This document shows positions 43,316 through 50,646 of a stretch of DNA of 50,793 bases, piece by piece. Position 1 is the first letter of the stretch. Each line of letters starts with the position of its first letter. Origin of the DNA: JAADHX01 sp964569385 (lineage in GTDB: Bacteria; Actinomycetota; Acidimicrobiia; Acidimicrobiales; Poriferisodalaceae); assembly GCA_964569385.1 (NCBI GenBank), contig CAZMUM010000038.1, positions 1 through 50,793 of the forward strand, read 5' to 3'. The notes beneath the pieces were generated by a model. It was given only the letters and a program-made list of their open reading frames with translations. It was not told the origin of the DNA and did no database searches. The position numbers and the translations under genes were made by a program.

Positions 43316-44521
43316 CTACAGACCGAGAACGCTCTTGAGCTGCTCGACTCGGTTGGTCTGCTCCCACGGGAAGAATCCGTCAACCGCAGCGCGACCAAAG
43401 TGGCCATAAGCCGCCGTTGGTTTGTAGATCGGTCGACGAAGATCGAGGTCGCGCATGATCGCGGCGGGGCGTAGGTCGAACACCTCAAGGACCGCAGCTT
43501 CGATGGCCGCGGCATCGACGGTTTCGGTGCCGAAGGTGTCGACCAAAATCGACATCGGGTGCGCGACACCGATGGCGTAGGCGACCTGTATCTCGCACTT
43601 GGTGGCAGCTCCAGAAGCAACGACATTCTTGGCAACCCAGCGAGTGGCATAAGCAGCCGATCGGTCGACCTTTGATGGGTCCTTGCCCGAGAACGCTCCA
43701 CCGCCGTGGCGGGCCATTCCGCCGTAGGTGTCGACGATGATCTTGCGGCCGGTTAGTCCGGCGTCGCCGACCGGGCCACCGATTACGAAGTTGCCGGTGG
43801 GGTTGACGAACACCTGAAAGTCGTCGTCGCGGAACCGTTCGGGAACCGACGGTCGGATGACCTGCTCGATGAGATCAGGACGAATCATGGCATCGCGATC
43901 GATGCCTTCGTCATGCTGGGTGGAAACAACAACGTTCTCGAGTTTGACTGGTACGCCGTCCTCGTAAACGAAGCTGACTTGGGTCTTGCCGTCGGGGCGC
44001 AGATACGGGACCTGGCCCGACTTGCGAACCTCGGTGAGTCGTTCGGCCATGCGGTGGGCCACATGAATCGGCAGCGGCATGAGCTCGTCGGTCTCGTTGC
44101 AGGCATAACCGAACATCATTCCTTGGTCGCCGGCGCCCTGTTTGTCGAGAACGTCGTCTTCACCGGAACTGCCAGAGCGGACTTCTTCGGAGTCATCGAC
44201 TCCTTGGGCGATATCGGGTGACTGCTCGTCGAGGGTGACCATGACACCGCACGCATTGCCATCGAACCCAAGCGAACCGCGGTCGTAGCCGATGTCGTTG
44301 ATTGTTCCTCTGACAACCCTCGGAATATCTACATAGGCCTCAGTTGTGATCTCGCCGGCAACCACGACTAATCCGGTGGTGATAAGCGTTTCGCACGCGA
44401 CGCGGCTCATTGGGTCCTGTTCGAACAGCGCATCGAGGATCGAGTCGGAGATTTGGTCGGCCATCTTGTCGGGATGACCCTCGGTGACTGATTCGGAGGT
44501 GAAGGTGTATCTGTTGCTCAC
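43316..44521 (-). CDS. metK: S-adenosylmethionine synthetase
   Basis: This makes SAM from ATP and methionine. It has 401 residues of three-domain MetK. TSESVTEGHPDKMADQISD lies at the N-terminus, the GAGDQGMMFGYACNET signature near 126, and GGGAFSGKDPSKVDRS near 280. It starts with GTG 44521, preceded by AGGAG 6 nt upstream, a clear ribosome-binding site. It lies 81 nt after coaBC. SAM-riboswitch features were not recognised in that short spacer. Confidence 0.97.
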   Translation of the reverse strand: MSNRYTFTSESVTEGHPDKMADQISDSILDALFEQDPMSRVACETLITTGLVVVAGEITTEAYVDIPRVVRGTINDIGYDRGSLGFDGNACGVMVTLDEQSPDIAQGVDDSEEVRSGSSGEDDVLDKQGAGDQGMMFGYACNETDELMPLPIHVAHRMAERLTEVRKSGQVPYLRPDGKTQVSFVYEDGVPVKLENVVVSTQHDEGIDRDAMIRPDLIEQVIRPSVPERFRDDDFQVFVNPTGNFVIGGPVGDAGLTGRKIIVDTYGGMARHGGGAFSGKDPSKVDRSAAYATRWVAKNVVASGAATKCEIQVAYAIGVAHPMSILVDTFGTETVDAAAIEAAVLEVFDLRPAAIMRDLDLRRPIYKPTAAYGHFGRAAVDGFFPWEQTNRVEQLKSVLGL

Positions 44522-44602
44522 ACGAGCTCCTGGGTTTGTGGCGCAGCGTCAGTTGTGGGCACCGACAGCTTCAAGATATCTGATCGGCACTTCTGCGGTG
44601 AT

Positions 44603-45844
44603 CTAAACCTGCGTCGATCCGGGCGAAACTTCGCGAGTTCGGATCGCCTGATCGAACACCGCTCTGGCGATCTCGCGTTTGGACGAAAGCGCGACGCCGG
44701 TAACCAGACCATCTGCGGTAATGATCGTTACTGCGTTGGTGTCGTGGGCGAACCCGACGCCGGGGGCCGACACATCGTTGGCAACGATCATGTCGATGTT
44801 CTTGCGAGACAGTTTCGAGGCCGCGTTGTCGAGCAGGTTCTCGGTCTCGGCCGCGAATCCGACCAGGGTCTGGTCGGCAGTTCGGCGCGACCCGAGTTCG
44901 GCCAAGATGTCGGGGGCTGGTTCCAGGACAATCTCGGGCACCCCGTTGGCCTTTTTGATCTTCTGGTCCGCTACTGCGGCCGGACGAAAGTCCGAAACTG
45001 CGGCAGCCATTACAACGATGTCTGCGTTAGCCGCGCTTTCGAGAACAGCCTTGCGCATCTGTTCTGAGGTCTCCACGTGAACGGCTGAGACTCCATGCGG
45101 GATCGTCAAGTCGACCGTCGTCACCAGAATCACATTGGCACCACGCCCAACAGCTTCTGCGGCTAACGCGTAACCCTGCTTTCCTGACGAACGATTCGAT
45201 ATGAACCTGACCGGATCGATGGGTTCGCGAGTGCCACCAGCGCTGATCACAACCGTCAAGGCATCGAGGTCGTTGGGTCCGAGAAGTCGTTCGATTTCGG
45301 CAACTATTCTCGCTGGAGAGGCCAGCCGGCCTTTGCCAACGTCGCCTCCGGCAAGACGGCCTTCATCTGGTTCGACAATGTGCACTCCTCGACGCCGCAA
45401 GGTAGCGAGATTTTCTTGAACCGACGGGTGTTCCCACATCTCGGTGTGCATAGCGGGGCACACCACCACCGGCGCCCTCGTCGCAATGAGGGTGGCACCG
45501 AGAACGTCATCGGATATTCCAGCCGCGTATGACGCAATAACTCGAGCCGTTGCTGGTGCCACCACGATGAGATCGGCGCTCTGGCCGAGCGTCGTGTGGG
45601 GAATCGGATCGTCGCCGTCGAACAGTGACGTAACCAGGGGCTCGGTGGCCAACGCCTTGAACGTAATGGGCCCAACAAACTGGTGAGCCGACTCGGTGAG
45701 TATCGGTGTTACCGAAGCTCCGCCATCTACTAGGCGCCGGCACAGTTCGATGGCCTTGTAAGCCGCTATGCCACCAGATACGGCCAGCACGATGTGGCGC
45801 CCCGAGACACTGGGGTGAGCAAACAGGGCGTCGCAGTCGGCCAC
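44603..45844 (-). CDS. coaBC: bifunctional phosphopantothenoylcysteine decarboxylase / phosphopantothenate-cysteine ligase
   Basis: This catalyses two steps of coenzyme A synthesis. The N-terminal flavoprotein CoaC half shows VSGGIAAYKAIEL (near 24) and the HxxE/PxMNxxMW-type segment as PAMHTEMWEHPSVQ (near 124). The C-terminal CoaB half shows ISAGGTREPIDPVRFISNRSSGKQG (pattern near 196) and KIKK near 290. The start is uncertain. GTG 45844 follows the rpoZ stop by 10 nt and gives a compact N-terminus; ATG 45895 would overlap rpoZ by 41 bp. The order gmk-rpoZ-coaBC-metK is typical of actinobacteria. Confidence 0.94.
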   Translation of the reverse strand: MADCDALFAHPSVSGRHIVLAVSGGIAAYKAIELCRRLVDGGASVTPILTESAHQFVGPITFKALATEPLVTSLFDGDDPIPHTTLGQSADLIVVAPATARVIASYAAGISDDVLGATLIATRAPVVVCPAMHTEMWEHPSVQENLATLRRRGVHIVEPDEGRLAGGDVGKGRLASPARIVAEIERLLGPNDLDALTVVISAGGTREPIDPVRFISNRSSGKQGYALAAEAVGRGANVILVTTVDLTIPHGVSAVHVETSEQMRKAVLESAANADIVVMAAAVSDFRPAAVADQKIKKANGVPEIVLEPAPDILAELGSRRTADQTLVGFAAETENLLDNAASKLSRKNIDMIVANDVSAPGVGFAHDTNAVTIITADGLVTGVALSSKREIARAVFDQAIRTREVSPGSTQV

Positions 45845-45854
45845 GCGGATTGGC

Positions 45855-46202
45855 TCAGCTGGCGTCGTCGGTCGACCGCGAACTGGCGCCGCCATCGGTG
45901 ACCGCAGGCACAGGGTCGGCGTTGGCGCCGCGGCCAACTGAGGCGAGTTCTTCGTCGGAGATGCGTTCGTAGCTGATCTTGTCGCCGCTGATCTCTTGAA
46001 ATGCGATCGAGAGCGGCTTGCGGGCACTCGAGGTCACCTGCGGGGGAACCTGGGCACCAACACCGTCGCCAAGCTGACTGAAGTAAGCGTTGATCTGGCG
46101 GGCCCGGCGCGATGCCAGGGTGACCAAGGTGAATTTGGAGTCGACCCGTTCGAGAAGGTTCTCGATGCTCGGCTTGATCATGATGTCGTCTTCGTAAGCC
46201 AT
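45855..46202 (-). CDS. rpoZ: RNA polymerase omega subunit
   Basis: This is a 115-residue omega subunit. The core is MIKPSIENLLERVDSKFTLV then ASRRARQINAYFSQLGDG. A KPLSIAFQEISGDKI segment and an acidic, variable C-terminal tail follow. Omega stabilises RNA polymerase assembly. ATG at 46202 has GAAGGA 4 nt upstream; a second Met at residue 8 is an alternative. Confidence 0.94.
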   Translation of the reverse strand: MAYEDDIMIKPSIENLLERVDSKFTLVTLASRRARQINAYFSQLGDGVGAQVPPQVTSSARKPLSIAFQEISGDKISYERISDEELASVGRGANADPVPAVTDGGASSRSTDDAS

Positions 46203-46257
46203 TGGATCCTTCGTAGCGTTGCAGTCATGCGCGGGCCAGCGCCGTAGTGTATCGGGC

Positions 46258-46836
46258 TCAGGCGGGCCTAGGGGTGCAATCGGCGCGGTGAGCTTCGATT
46301 ACTTTGGCCACCTCGGCCACCGTGCGGTCGAGATCGTCGTTTACCACGACAAGGTCGGCTAGGACCCGGCCAACGTCTTCCTCGGCATCGCTCTTGGCCA
46401 AACGCTTCGCGACGTGTTCGTCGGTGTCGCCGCGGTGCTGCATCCGCCGTCGTTGCTCGGATCGGTTAGGCGGCAAGACCAACACGACAACAGCGGCCGG
46501 GTCGACTTCGCGCACTTGTATCGCTCCTTGCACATCGATTTCGAGCACAACGTCGGACCCTGACGGTGCGACGGGCACCGGCGTGCCGTATCGATTCTCG
46601 AAGAACTGAGCCCACTCGAGGAAACCGCCTTGTCGAATGTGTTGATCGAACTCGTCCCTAGTTACATAGACGTAGGCGTTGTCGGGCTCGCCCGGCCGTT
46701 GTTCTCGGGTGGTCCAGGATCGACTGAGCCACAGGGTCTCATCTAGTTCGACTAATCGGGCGACGATTGAGCCTTTTCCAGCACCACCTGCTCCGCAGAT
46801 GACGAAGGTCAGCGCCGCCCGCTGCTCATGTTTGGA
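46258..46836 (-). CDS. gmk: guanylate kinase
   Basis: This phosphorylates GMP to GDP. It has 192 residues with P-loop GAGGAGKGS (residues 15-23). The GMP-binding segment SRSWTTREQRPGEPDNAYVYV follows, and the LID region is NRSEQRRRMQHRGDT. The P-loop Gly-Ala-Gly form replaces the usual GPSGAGK. GTG 46836 is preferred; an in-frame ATG at 46878 lies further inside mihF. Overlap with mihF is 11 bp with the GTG start. Confidence 0.92.
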   Translation of the reverse strand, partial: SKHEQRAALTFVICGAGGAGKGSIVARLVELDETLWLSRSWTTREQRPGEPDNAYVYVTRDEFDQHIRQGGFLEWAQFFENRYGTPVPVAPSGSDVVLEIDVQGAIQVREVDPAAVVVLVLPPNRSEQRRRMQHRGDTDEHVAKRLAKSDAEEDVGRVLADLVVVNDDLDRTVAEVAKVIEAHRADCTPRPA

Positions 46837-47149
46837 CACCGAATTGTTCAAGCAAGGTTCGCCGTTGTTCGGAGCCAAGCCCCCTGAGGCGTCGATTCTG
46901 GGCGATACCGACTTCGTCCATAGCGCGGCGGGCCTTCACCTTGCCGACGCCAGGCAGCGACTCAAGCACCGAGAGGACCTTTAGCTTGGCGATGATGTCG
47001 TCGGTCTCGGCTTCGACCAGCAACTCGTCGAAGCTGATGATGCGCATCTTGAGCTTGTTTTTGACCTCGGCCCTAACGCGGCGGGCCTCTCCGGCTTTGG
47101 CAAGGGCAGCTTGACGCTGCTCCGGACTCAGGGATGGCGGCGAACTCAT
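46826..47149 (-). CDS. mihF: integration host factor, actinobacterial type (mIHF)
   Basis: This is a 107-residue nucleoid protein unrelated to the enterobacterial HU/IHF family. The basic N-terminal helix carries the AALAKAGEARRVRAEVKNKLK pattern. A helix-two-turn-helix S13-like module follows with LKVLSVLESLPGVGKVKARRAM and GIAQNRRLRGLG. mIHF binds and bends DNA and is encoded beside gmk in actinobacteria, matching this location. ATG 47149 is supported by a TAGAGT box 7 nt upstream and the family N-terminus. Confidence 0.93.
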   Translation of the reverse strand: MSSPPSLSPEQRQAALAKAGEARRVRAEVKNKLKMRIISFDELLVEAETDDIIAKLKVLSVLESLPGVGKVKARRAMDEVGIAQNRRLRGLGSEQRRTLLEQFGVQT

Positions 47150-47156
47150 AGTCGAG

Positions 47157-47162
47157 ACTCTA
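47157..47162 (-). promoter_or_regulatory. -10 box for mihF, leaderless arrangement
   Basis: TAGAGT (minus strand) ends 7 nt upstream of the mihF ATG. No ribosome-binding site is present. Confidence 0.4.
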
Positions 47163-47209
47163 TCTGCCTTGCCTGGTGCCCGCTTAAGCACGGCCAAGAC
47201 CGCTGGTTG

Positions 47210-47770
47210 TCAGTTGGCGACTTCGACGGATTTGGCCATTTCAAGGAGCTTCAGCACGGTGCACCAGTTCCGCCCTGTGGCAGCCTTACCCATCGCAGTT
47301 TTGGCCACCGCTGCTGCCAGCTTGGATCGCCCTTGACCTTCTGGCAGGTCGAGGATGAGCTCACGTGCAGTTGCAGCAACGCGTTCTGGCGCGAACTCGG
47401 CGGCGTCGATAGTTGCGAGGGGCGAGTCGAAAGAAGTAGAGCTGAACATGATAATGACCTTGGACGGATCCAGATCGTCCATGTCGAACGGTGCGTTGTC
47501 GATCAGATATTCGAGTTCGCTGCTAGTACGCACTACTACCGGCACGGCGCTATCTAGGCTCGCCAGCAAACGCTCTTCGAGGTCACCCTGAAGCCGCTGA
47601 GCATTCATCGACGATCGAAGGACCACGTTGCCGCTCTGGATGTAGGTGGCCACCGACGTGTGGCCAGCGCCGGCACACATCTCGCGTAGGTCGGCCATGG
47701 GCAACTTGCGGTGCCCTCCAACATTGATCCCGCGGAGCAGAACTGCATACGTTCGAGAGCTGGATTTCAC
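47210..47770 (-). CDS. DUF1697 family protein
   Basis: This is a 186-residue protein of unknown biochemical role. It shows the family start YAVLLRGINVGGHRKLPMADLR, then YIQSGNVVLRS near 44 and a C-terminal GRNWCTVLKLLEMA (TxRNWxT-type) segment. DUF1697 proteins are single-domain, widely distributed and uncharacterised. The start is GTG 47770. It is the last minus-strand gene before the decayed toxin-antitoxin zone. Confidence 0.9.
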   Translation of the reverse strand: MKSSSRTYAVLLRGINVGGHRKLPMADLREMCAGAGHTSVATYIQSGNVVLRSSMNAQRLQGDLEERLLASLDSAVPVVVRTSSELEYLIDNAPFDMDDLDPSKVIIMFSSTSFDSPLATIDAAEFAPERVAATARELILDLPEGQGRSKLAAAVAKTAMGKAATGRNWCTVLKLLEMAKSVEVAN

Positions 47771-47798
47771 GTATTCAGTATCGCCGAAGACTCAGGTT

Positions 47799-47965
47799 TC
47801 AGATGGATACGACTTCGACCAGATCGTTCAGTCCAATGAGATCGGCCGGGTGACCATCTCTTCGAAGCACAACTCCGCGAGCGAGGCCGCGCTGATGGCC
47901 AGATCGCCATCCAGAAAGGGGCCGTCTGTGGCTATCAGCACGCTGGTGTCTAACAGGGCTTTCAC
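47799..47965 (-). pseudogene. VapC-type PIN toxin, internally deleted
   Basis: The GTG at 47965 overlaps the antitoxin stop (GTGA) and begins an authentic PIN-domain N-terminus: VKALLDTSVLIATDG with the first catalytic Asp, then ISAASLAEL with the Glu. The frame then ends after 45 codons at a TGA (47828). A typical PIN C-terminus (HPADLIGLNDLVEVV) is visible in another frame, ending at 47799. About 70-80 middle residues with the remaining acidic residues are gone, with a frame change. The toxin should be inactive. Confidence 0.75.
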
Positions 47966-48210
47966 GCGTCGTTCCAAGGATTGGCGATGGTCTGGTCGAT
48001 GAGGTCCCGGTCCTGTTCCCAGTTCGGGTCCGGCGGTCCGGTGAGCATCTCAGCAATCGCATTCCAACGCTGCCATCGCTTGAGGGTAGCGGGTACGAGT
48101 CGCGCGGCGAGTCGTCCGGCGACAGTGATATCGATCTGTTCACCGTTCTCAACCCGCCGAACGAGTTCGGATGCATCCTGGCGAAGTTCTCGGAGCCCTA
48201 TCGTGTCCAT
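47962..48210 (-). CDS. Phd/YefM-type antitoxin (VapB-like)
   Basis: This is an 82-residue antitoxin. The N-terminal DNA-binding fold begins MDTIGLRELRQDASELVRRVENGEQ with the typical ITVAGRLAARLVP segment. A C-terminal arm (WNAIAEMLTGPPDPNWEQDRDLI) would bind the toxin. It appears intact, while its partner vapC is broken. ATG 48210 lies 7 nt after a candidate -10 box embedded in an operator palindrome, so a leaderless, self-repressed transcript is likely. Confidence 0.88.
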   Translation of the reverse strand: MDTIGLRELRQDASELVRRVENGEQIDITVAGRLAARLVPATLKRWQRWNAIAEMLTGPPDPNWEQDRDLIDQTIANPWNDA

Positions 48211-48217
48211 CTAGCCC

Positions 48218-48236
48218 GTTGTAGCACAAGTGCTAC
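48218..48236 (-). promoter_or_regulatory. vapB operator palindrome with overlapping -10 box
   Basis: GTAGCAC-AA-GTGCTAC (48221-48236) is a perfect 7-bp-arm palindrome just upstream of the antitoxin. The minus-strand TACAAC (48223-48218) overlaps its edge and ends 7 nt before the start codon. This is the layout expected for autoregulation by an antitoxin. Confidence 0.6.
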
Positions 48237-48269
48237 TCGGCGGCTCGTGGAGCGCGTGTACCGCGAGAG

Positions 48270-48407
48270 TTAGATACCCGCTGGTTTGCTGACGCGGTGA
48301 ACTGCCCATGGGCCAGCGATTCCTTTGGGTTCGTGCTCACCGAGCGAATCGAACTCGTGGCCCGAACCCATCGCTGCTTGCATGGCTGCGGTTGAAGCCA
48401 CGACCTC
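48270..48407 (-). pseudogene. fragment resembling the C-terminus of a class III adenylate cyclase-type protein
   Basis: The encoded segment VVASTAAMQAAMGSGHEF followed by DSLGEHEPKGIAGPWAVHRV resembles the end of class III nucleotidyl cyclase domains, where (G)EHELKG(V)PGxW is typical. The frame stays open upstream to an ATG at 48644, but that part lacks cyclase motifs such as the metal-binding Asp region. It is treated as a remnant. Other identities are possible. Confidence 0.4.
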
Positions 48408-48783
48408 GCCGGCGATCGGATAGGCATAAGCACCAGACAACGGTTGTTGCCACCAGTTTCCAAGCGACCCGGTCACGTCGCTTATGGCAGTTTCGGAATG
48501 CACCGAATCGATGTTGTGGAGCACGAGCTTGCGCACCGAGATTCCGGGTGGGGTTAGTGGCGCGACATAGCTCAGTACGTGACCCCAGGTCTGTAGCGCC
48601 AGCGACGGACCTGCCCCTAGACGGCCGGCTCGGCAACGTTGCATTGATTGATCGATGGCCGCGCTTGAGCTCTGGGGTCGGCGTCAGGAATCAACTCGTC
48701 CACGACCCGAAGCAAGGGTGCAGCCAAATCCGTGGTGACCTCGGCTGGAAGTGAAGCGAGAACGCCAGGAGACCCCAGCGCAA
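48408..48783. other. decayed or non-coding stretch
   Basis: No intact gene is recognised. On the minus strand a frame ending at a TAG (48619-48617) encodes RAYIALGSPGVLASLPAEV and related sequence, which reads like real protein, but no start or family could be assigned. Together with the neighbouring fragments it suggests gene remains. Confidence 0.35.
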
Positions 48784-48789
48784 TATAGG
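48784..48789 (+). promoter_or_regulatory. -10 box for the small ORF at 48799, leaderless arrangement
   Basis: TATAGG ends 9 nt before the GTG start. There is no ribosome-binding site and no clear -35. Confidence 0.35.
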
Positions 48790-48798
48790 CTCTGAAGT

Positions 48799-49128
48799 GT
48801 GTACAGATTAGAGGTTCACCACACCACGCACTGGGACGGGATCCCAGTCGAAGAAATCGAGCAACGCAAGCCAGACGAAGTCGCTCAGCCGTGGTGGCGA
48901 AGACTATTTGGTGGTTCGGGCAAGGTCAGAGGATCTAGGACGCTCGATCACCGCGTCGAGTCGGTGGATGGCACGTTTGACACACTCTCCGACGCCGACA
49001 ATGCCGCGGTTGCCCTCGCCGAAGAACTCACGGGCGTGATCCGCGACGACAGCGCAATAGTCATCATCAGAGAAGCCGACGACGAGCTTGTCGATGGGAT
49101 CTACCCGAACGACGGCGGACGCTTCTAG
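48799..49128 (+). CDS. small hypothetical protein
   Basis: This is a 109-residue protein, MYRLEVHHTTHWDGIPVEE at the start, with a basic PWWRRLFGGSGKVRGSR segment and an acidic C-terminal half (SAIVIIREADDELVDGIYPND). Codon use with GC-rich third positions looks like a real gene. I do not recognise the family. It contains no membrane segment or signal peptide. It is one of few plus-strand genes in the decayed right-hand zone. The start codon is GTG, inferred from the -10 box spacing. Confidence 0.55.
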   Translation: MYRLEVHHTTHWDGIPVEEIEQRKPDEVAQPWWRRLFGGSGKVRGSRTLDHRVESVDGTFDTLSDADNAAVALAEELTGVIRDDSAIVIIREADDELVDGIYPNDGGRF

Positions 49129-49196
49129 ACCGTGCGGGGCACAGAAGTTAAGCGCGTGGGTGCTGACCAGGCCTAGTTGCTTCATCATGGTCTCTT

Positions 49197-49416
49197 GAGT
49201 TTCGCACCCTCTACCGATTCCTCGCCGCGATGGCCCACCTGGCAGTTCGTTCTGGACAGTCGAAGGACCTCGAGATCATAGTGCAGCTCGCGAACGACAA
49301 CCCCACGTGGGGCTAACAACGGACACACAGCGAACTCGTTGGTCTTGGCCACAAGATCGCCCAGACGACCGTGTGGCAAATCCTCCGCGACAATGACATC
49401 GACCCAGCGCCAACTC
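49197..49416 (+). mobile_element. insertion sequence transposase remnant (integrase-core type)
   Basis: In one frame the plus strand encodes FRTLYRFLAAMAHLAVRSG, then QSKDLEIIV, then QLANDNPTWG, a TAA stop, QRTHSELVGLGHKI, and AQTTVWQILRDNDIDPAP. These match the N-terminal helix, the DNA-binding linker and the RxHGEL/TVWxIL region of integrase-core (rve) transposases found in actinobacteria. About 90 residues between LEIIV and QLAND are missing. The usual Tyr of WGY has become a stop, and the catalytic DDE core is absent. No inverted ends were found. Confidence 0.7.
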
Positions 49417-49493
49417 CTCGACCGCACCACCACTCGCCGACAGCAAGCCCACCATCACCAACGCCGAGCAACGTAGTCGAAAGACTCGTCCCT

Positions 49494-50057
49494 TCACCGA
49501 CATGTCCCTGGGTGGAGCAGCTCAAGCACCTCACTGGGAAAGTACTCACACAGCCGCCCAGACAGTGTCGATGCATATAGCCAGTTGCCGTCTATCAGCT
49601 CAAAGCGAGCGATAGGGGGAAGAAAGCCGTCGCCTGGATAAATCAAAGCCAGGTCAACTGATGACTCGGTTTCGCCCAGCCGCACCACAGCAAGGGGCGG
49701 CGGCTCCACAAATAGCGAGCCATCGGCGATCAATCCGTTGATAAACCGCTCCAAGTCGATCGGCTCGTCGTCGCGGAACTCAAGAGTTGCGCCCGGAGCG
49801 TAGACGCATCTATACACAAGTGATGTTCCATCTTCGACCGCAGCCGCCAAGGCGAGTTCAGCCATCGAGAACAACTCGAGTAGATCGGCATCGGAGGGCA
49901 TCGGAGCAGCAGGCACCCGCGGATCACACGGCTCAAACGTCACGGTGCCAACCGGTGCTACAGCATCCTCACCCACATCTCCCCCACTCGAGCAGCCTGA
50001 GAGGAGGAGCACCAACGCCCCGAAGGCCAAGAAGAACCTGGCGAGCCGTGTGTTCAC
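49494..50057 (-). CDS. putative lipoprotein, unknown function
   Basis: This is a 187-residue protein with a short basic N-terminus, hydrophobic stretch FFLAFGALVLLL and lipobox LSGC (Cys near 22), followed by SSGGD. The mature part contains a few Cys residues (EPCDP, YRCVY, LCEYF, GTCR) that could pair in disulfides outside the cell. No family was recognised. GTG 50057 is preferred because it directly precedes the signal peptide. An in-frame Met farther upstream (50168) would add a non-signal extension. Confidence 0.72.
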   Translation of the reverse strand: MNTRLARFFLAFGALVLLLSGCSSGGDVGEDAVAPVGTVTFEPCDPRVPAAPMPSDADLLELFSMAELALAAAVEDGTSLVYRCVYAPGATLEFRDDEPIDLERFINGLIADGSLFVEPPPLAVVRLGETESSVDLALIYPGDGFLPPIARFELIDGNWLYASTLSGRLCEYFPSEVLELLHPGTCR

Positions 50058-50274
50058 CCTAGTGATGGTGCCGCCGTCGTCCTTGTAGAGCTTATGACTC
50101 CCGCATGAGGCTCCAAAGTTCCGACAACGGGCGACCTCACTAGCATACGTACTGCCGCCGTTGCCCAATGGCTGGCGTTAAGTCGAACGAGGCAGCTACC
50201 TCTAGGACAAGACGACCGGCTCGAGTTCGCCGCCATCTAGGCCACCTCGGGTCGAATCCTCAATCGCGACCAAA
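50058..50274. other. intergenic stretch, nothing recognised
   Basis: This 217-bp gap lies between the vapC stop and the lipoprotein start. I see no gene, repeat or clear terminator. Confidence 0.4.
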
Positions 50275-50646
50275 TCAGACCCACATCTTGGAAACGTCGT
50301 AGTTCGAGAACTCTCGGTCACGGGTCAGGATGGTTAATCCTTCGACCTTGCCTTGCGCTATGAGTATTCGATCGAACGGATCTCGATGGTGTGCAGGCAG
50401 CTCGCCAGCCAATCGCGCATGGGCGAACCCGATATCGAGGGACTCAAAGTCCTCGCTCACCAGCAGATCCAGGTCGCCATCGACTGACAACTTGCCGAGT
50501 GCTTGTTTGATACTGATCTCCCAGATCGAGGCCGCGCTCACATGAACAAGGTTGTTCGGATCCGAGATGACACCAATCGCCGCACCGTCTAGCCCAGTAC
50601 CTTCGGCCCACCACAACAACACGTGGGTATCTAGAAGCAAGTTCAC
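50275..50646 (-). CDS. PIN-domain toxin (VapC-like)
   Basis: This is a 123-residue complete PIN domain. LLLDTHVLLWW supplies the first Asp (residue 6), and SAASIWEISIKQALGKL the Glu (near 43). HHRDPFDRILIAQ supplies the third acidic site (near 88), followed by LTRDREFSNYDV near the end. VapC toxins are Mg2+-dependent RNases acting on tRNA or rRNA; the target is unknown. GTG 50646 overlaps the antitoxin stop (GTGA), as expected for a translationally coupled pair. Confidence 0.92.
   Translation of the reverse strand: MNLLLDTHVLLWWAEGTGLDGAAIGVISDPNNLVHVSAASIWEISIKQALGKLSVDGDLDLLVSEDFESLDIGFAHARLAGELPAHHRDPFDRILIAQGKVEGLTILTRDREFSNYDVSKMWV

Noticed and set aside
48308..48754. Plus-strand 148-codon frame in the decayed zone
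   Set aside because: It is Arg/Pro-rich with no homology pattern; minus-strand fragments there look more protein-like.
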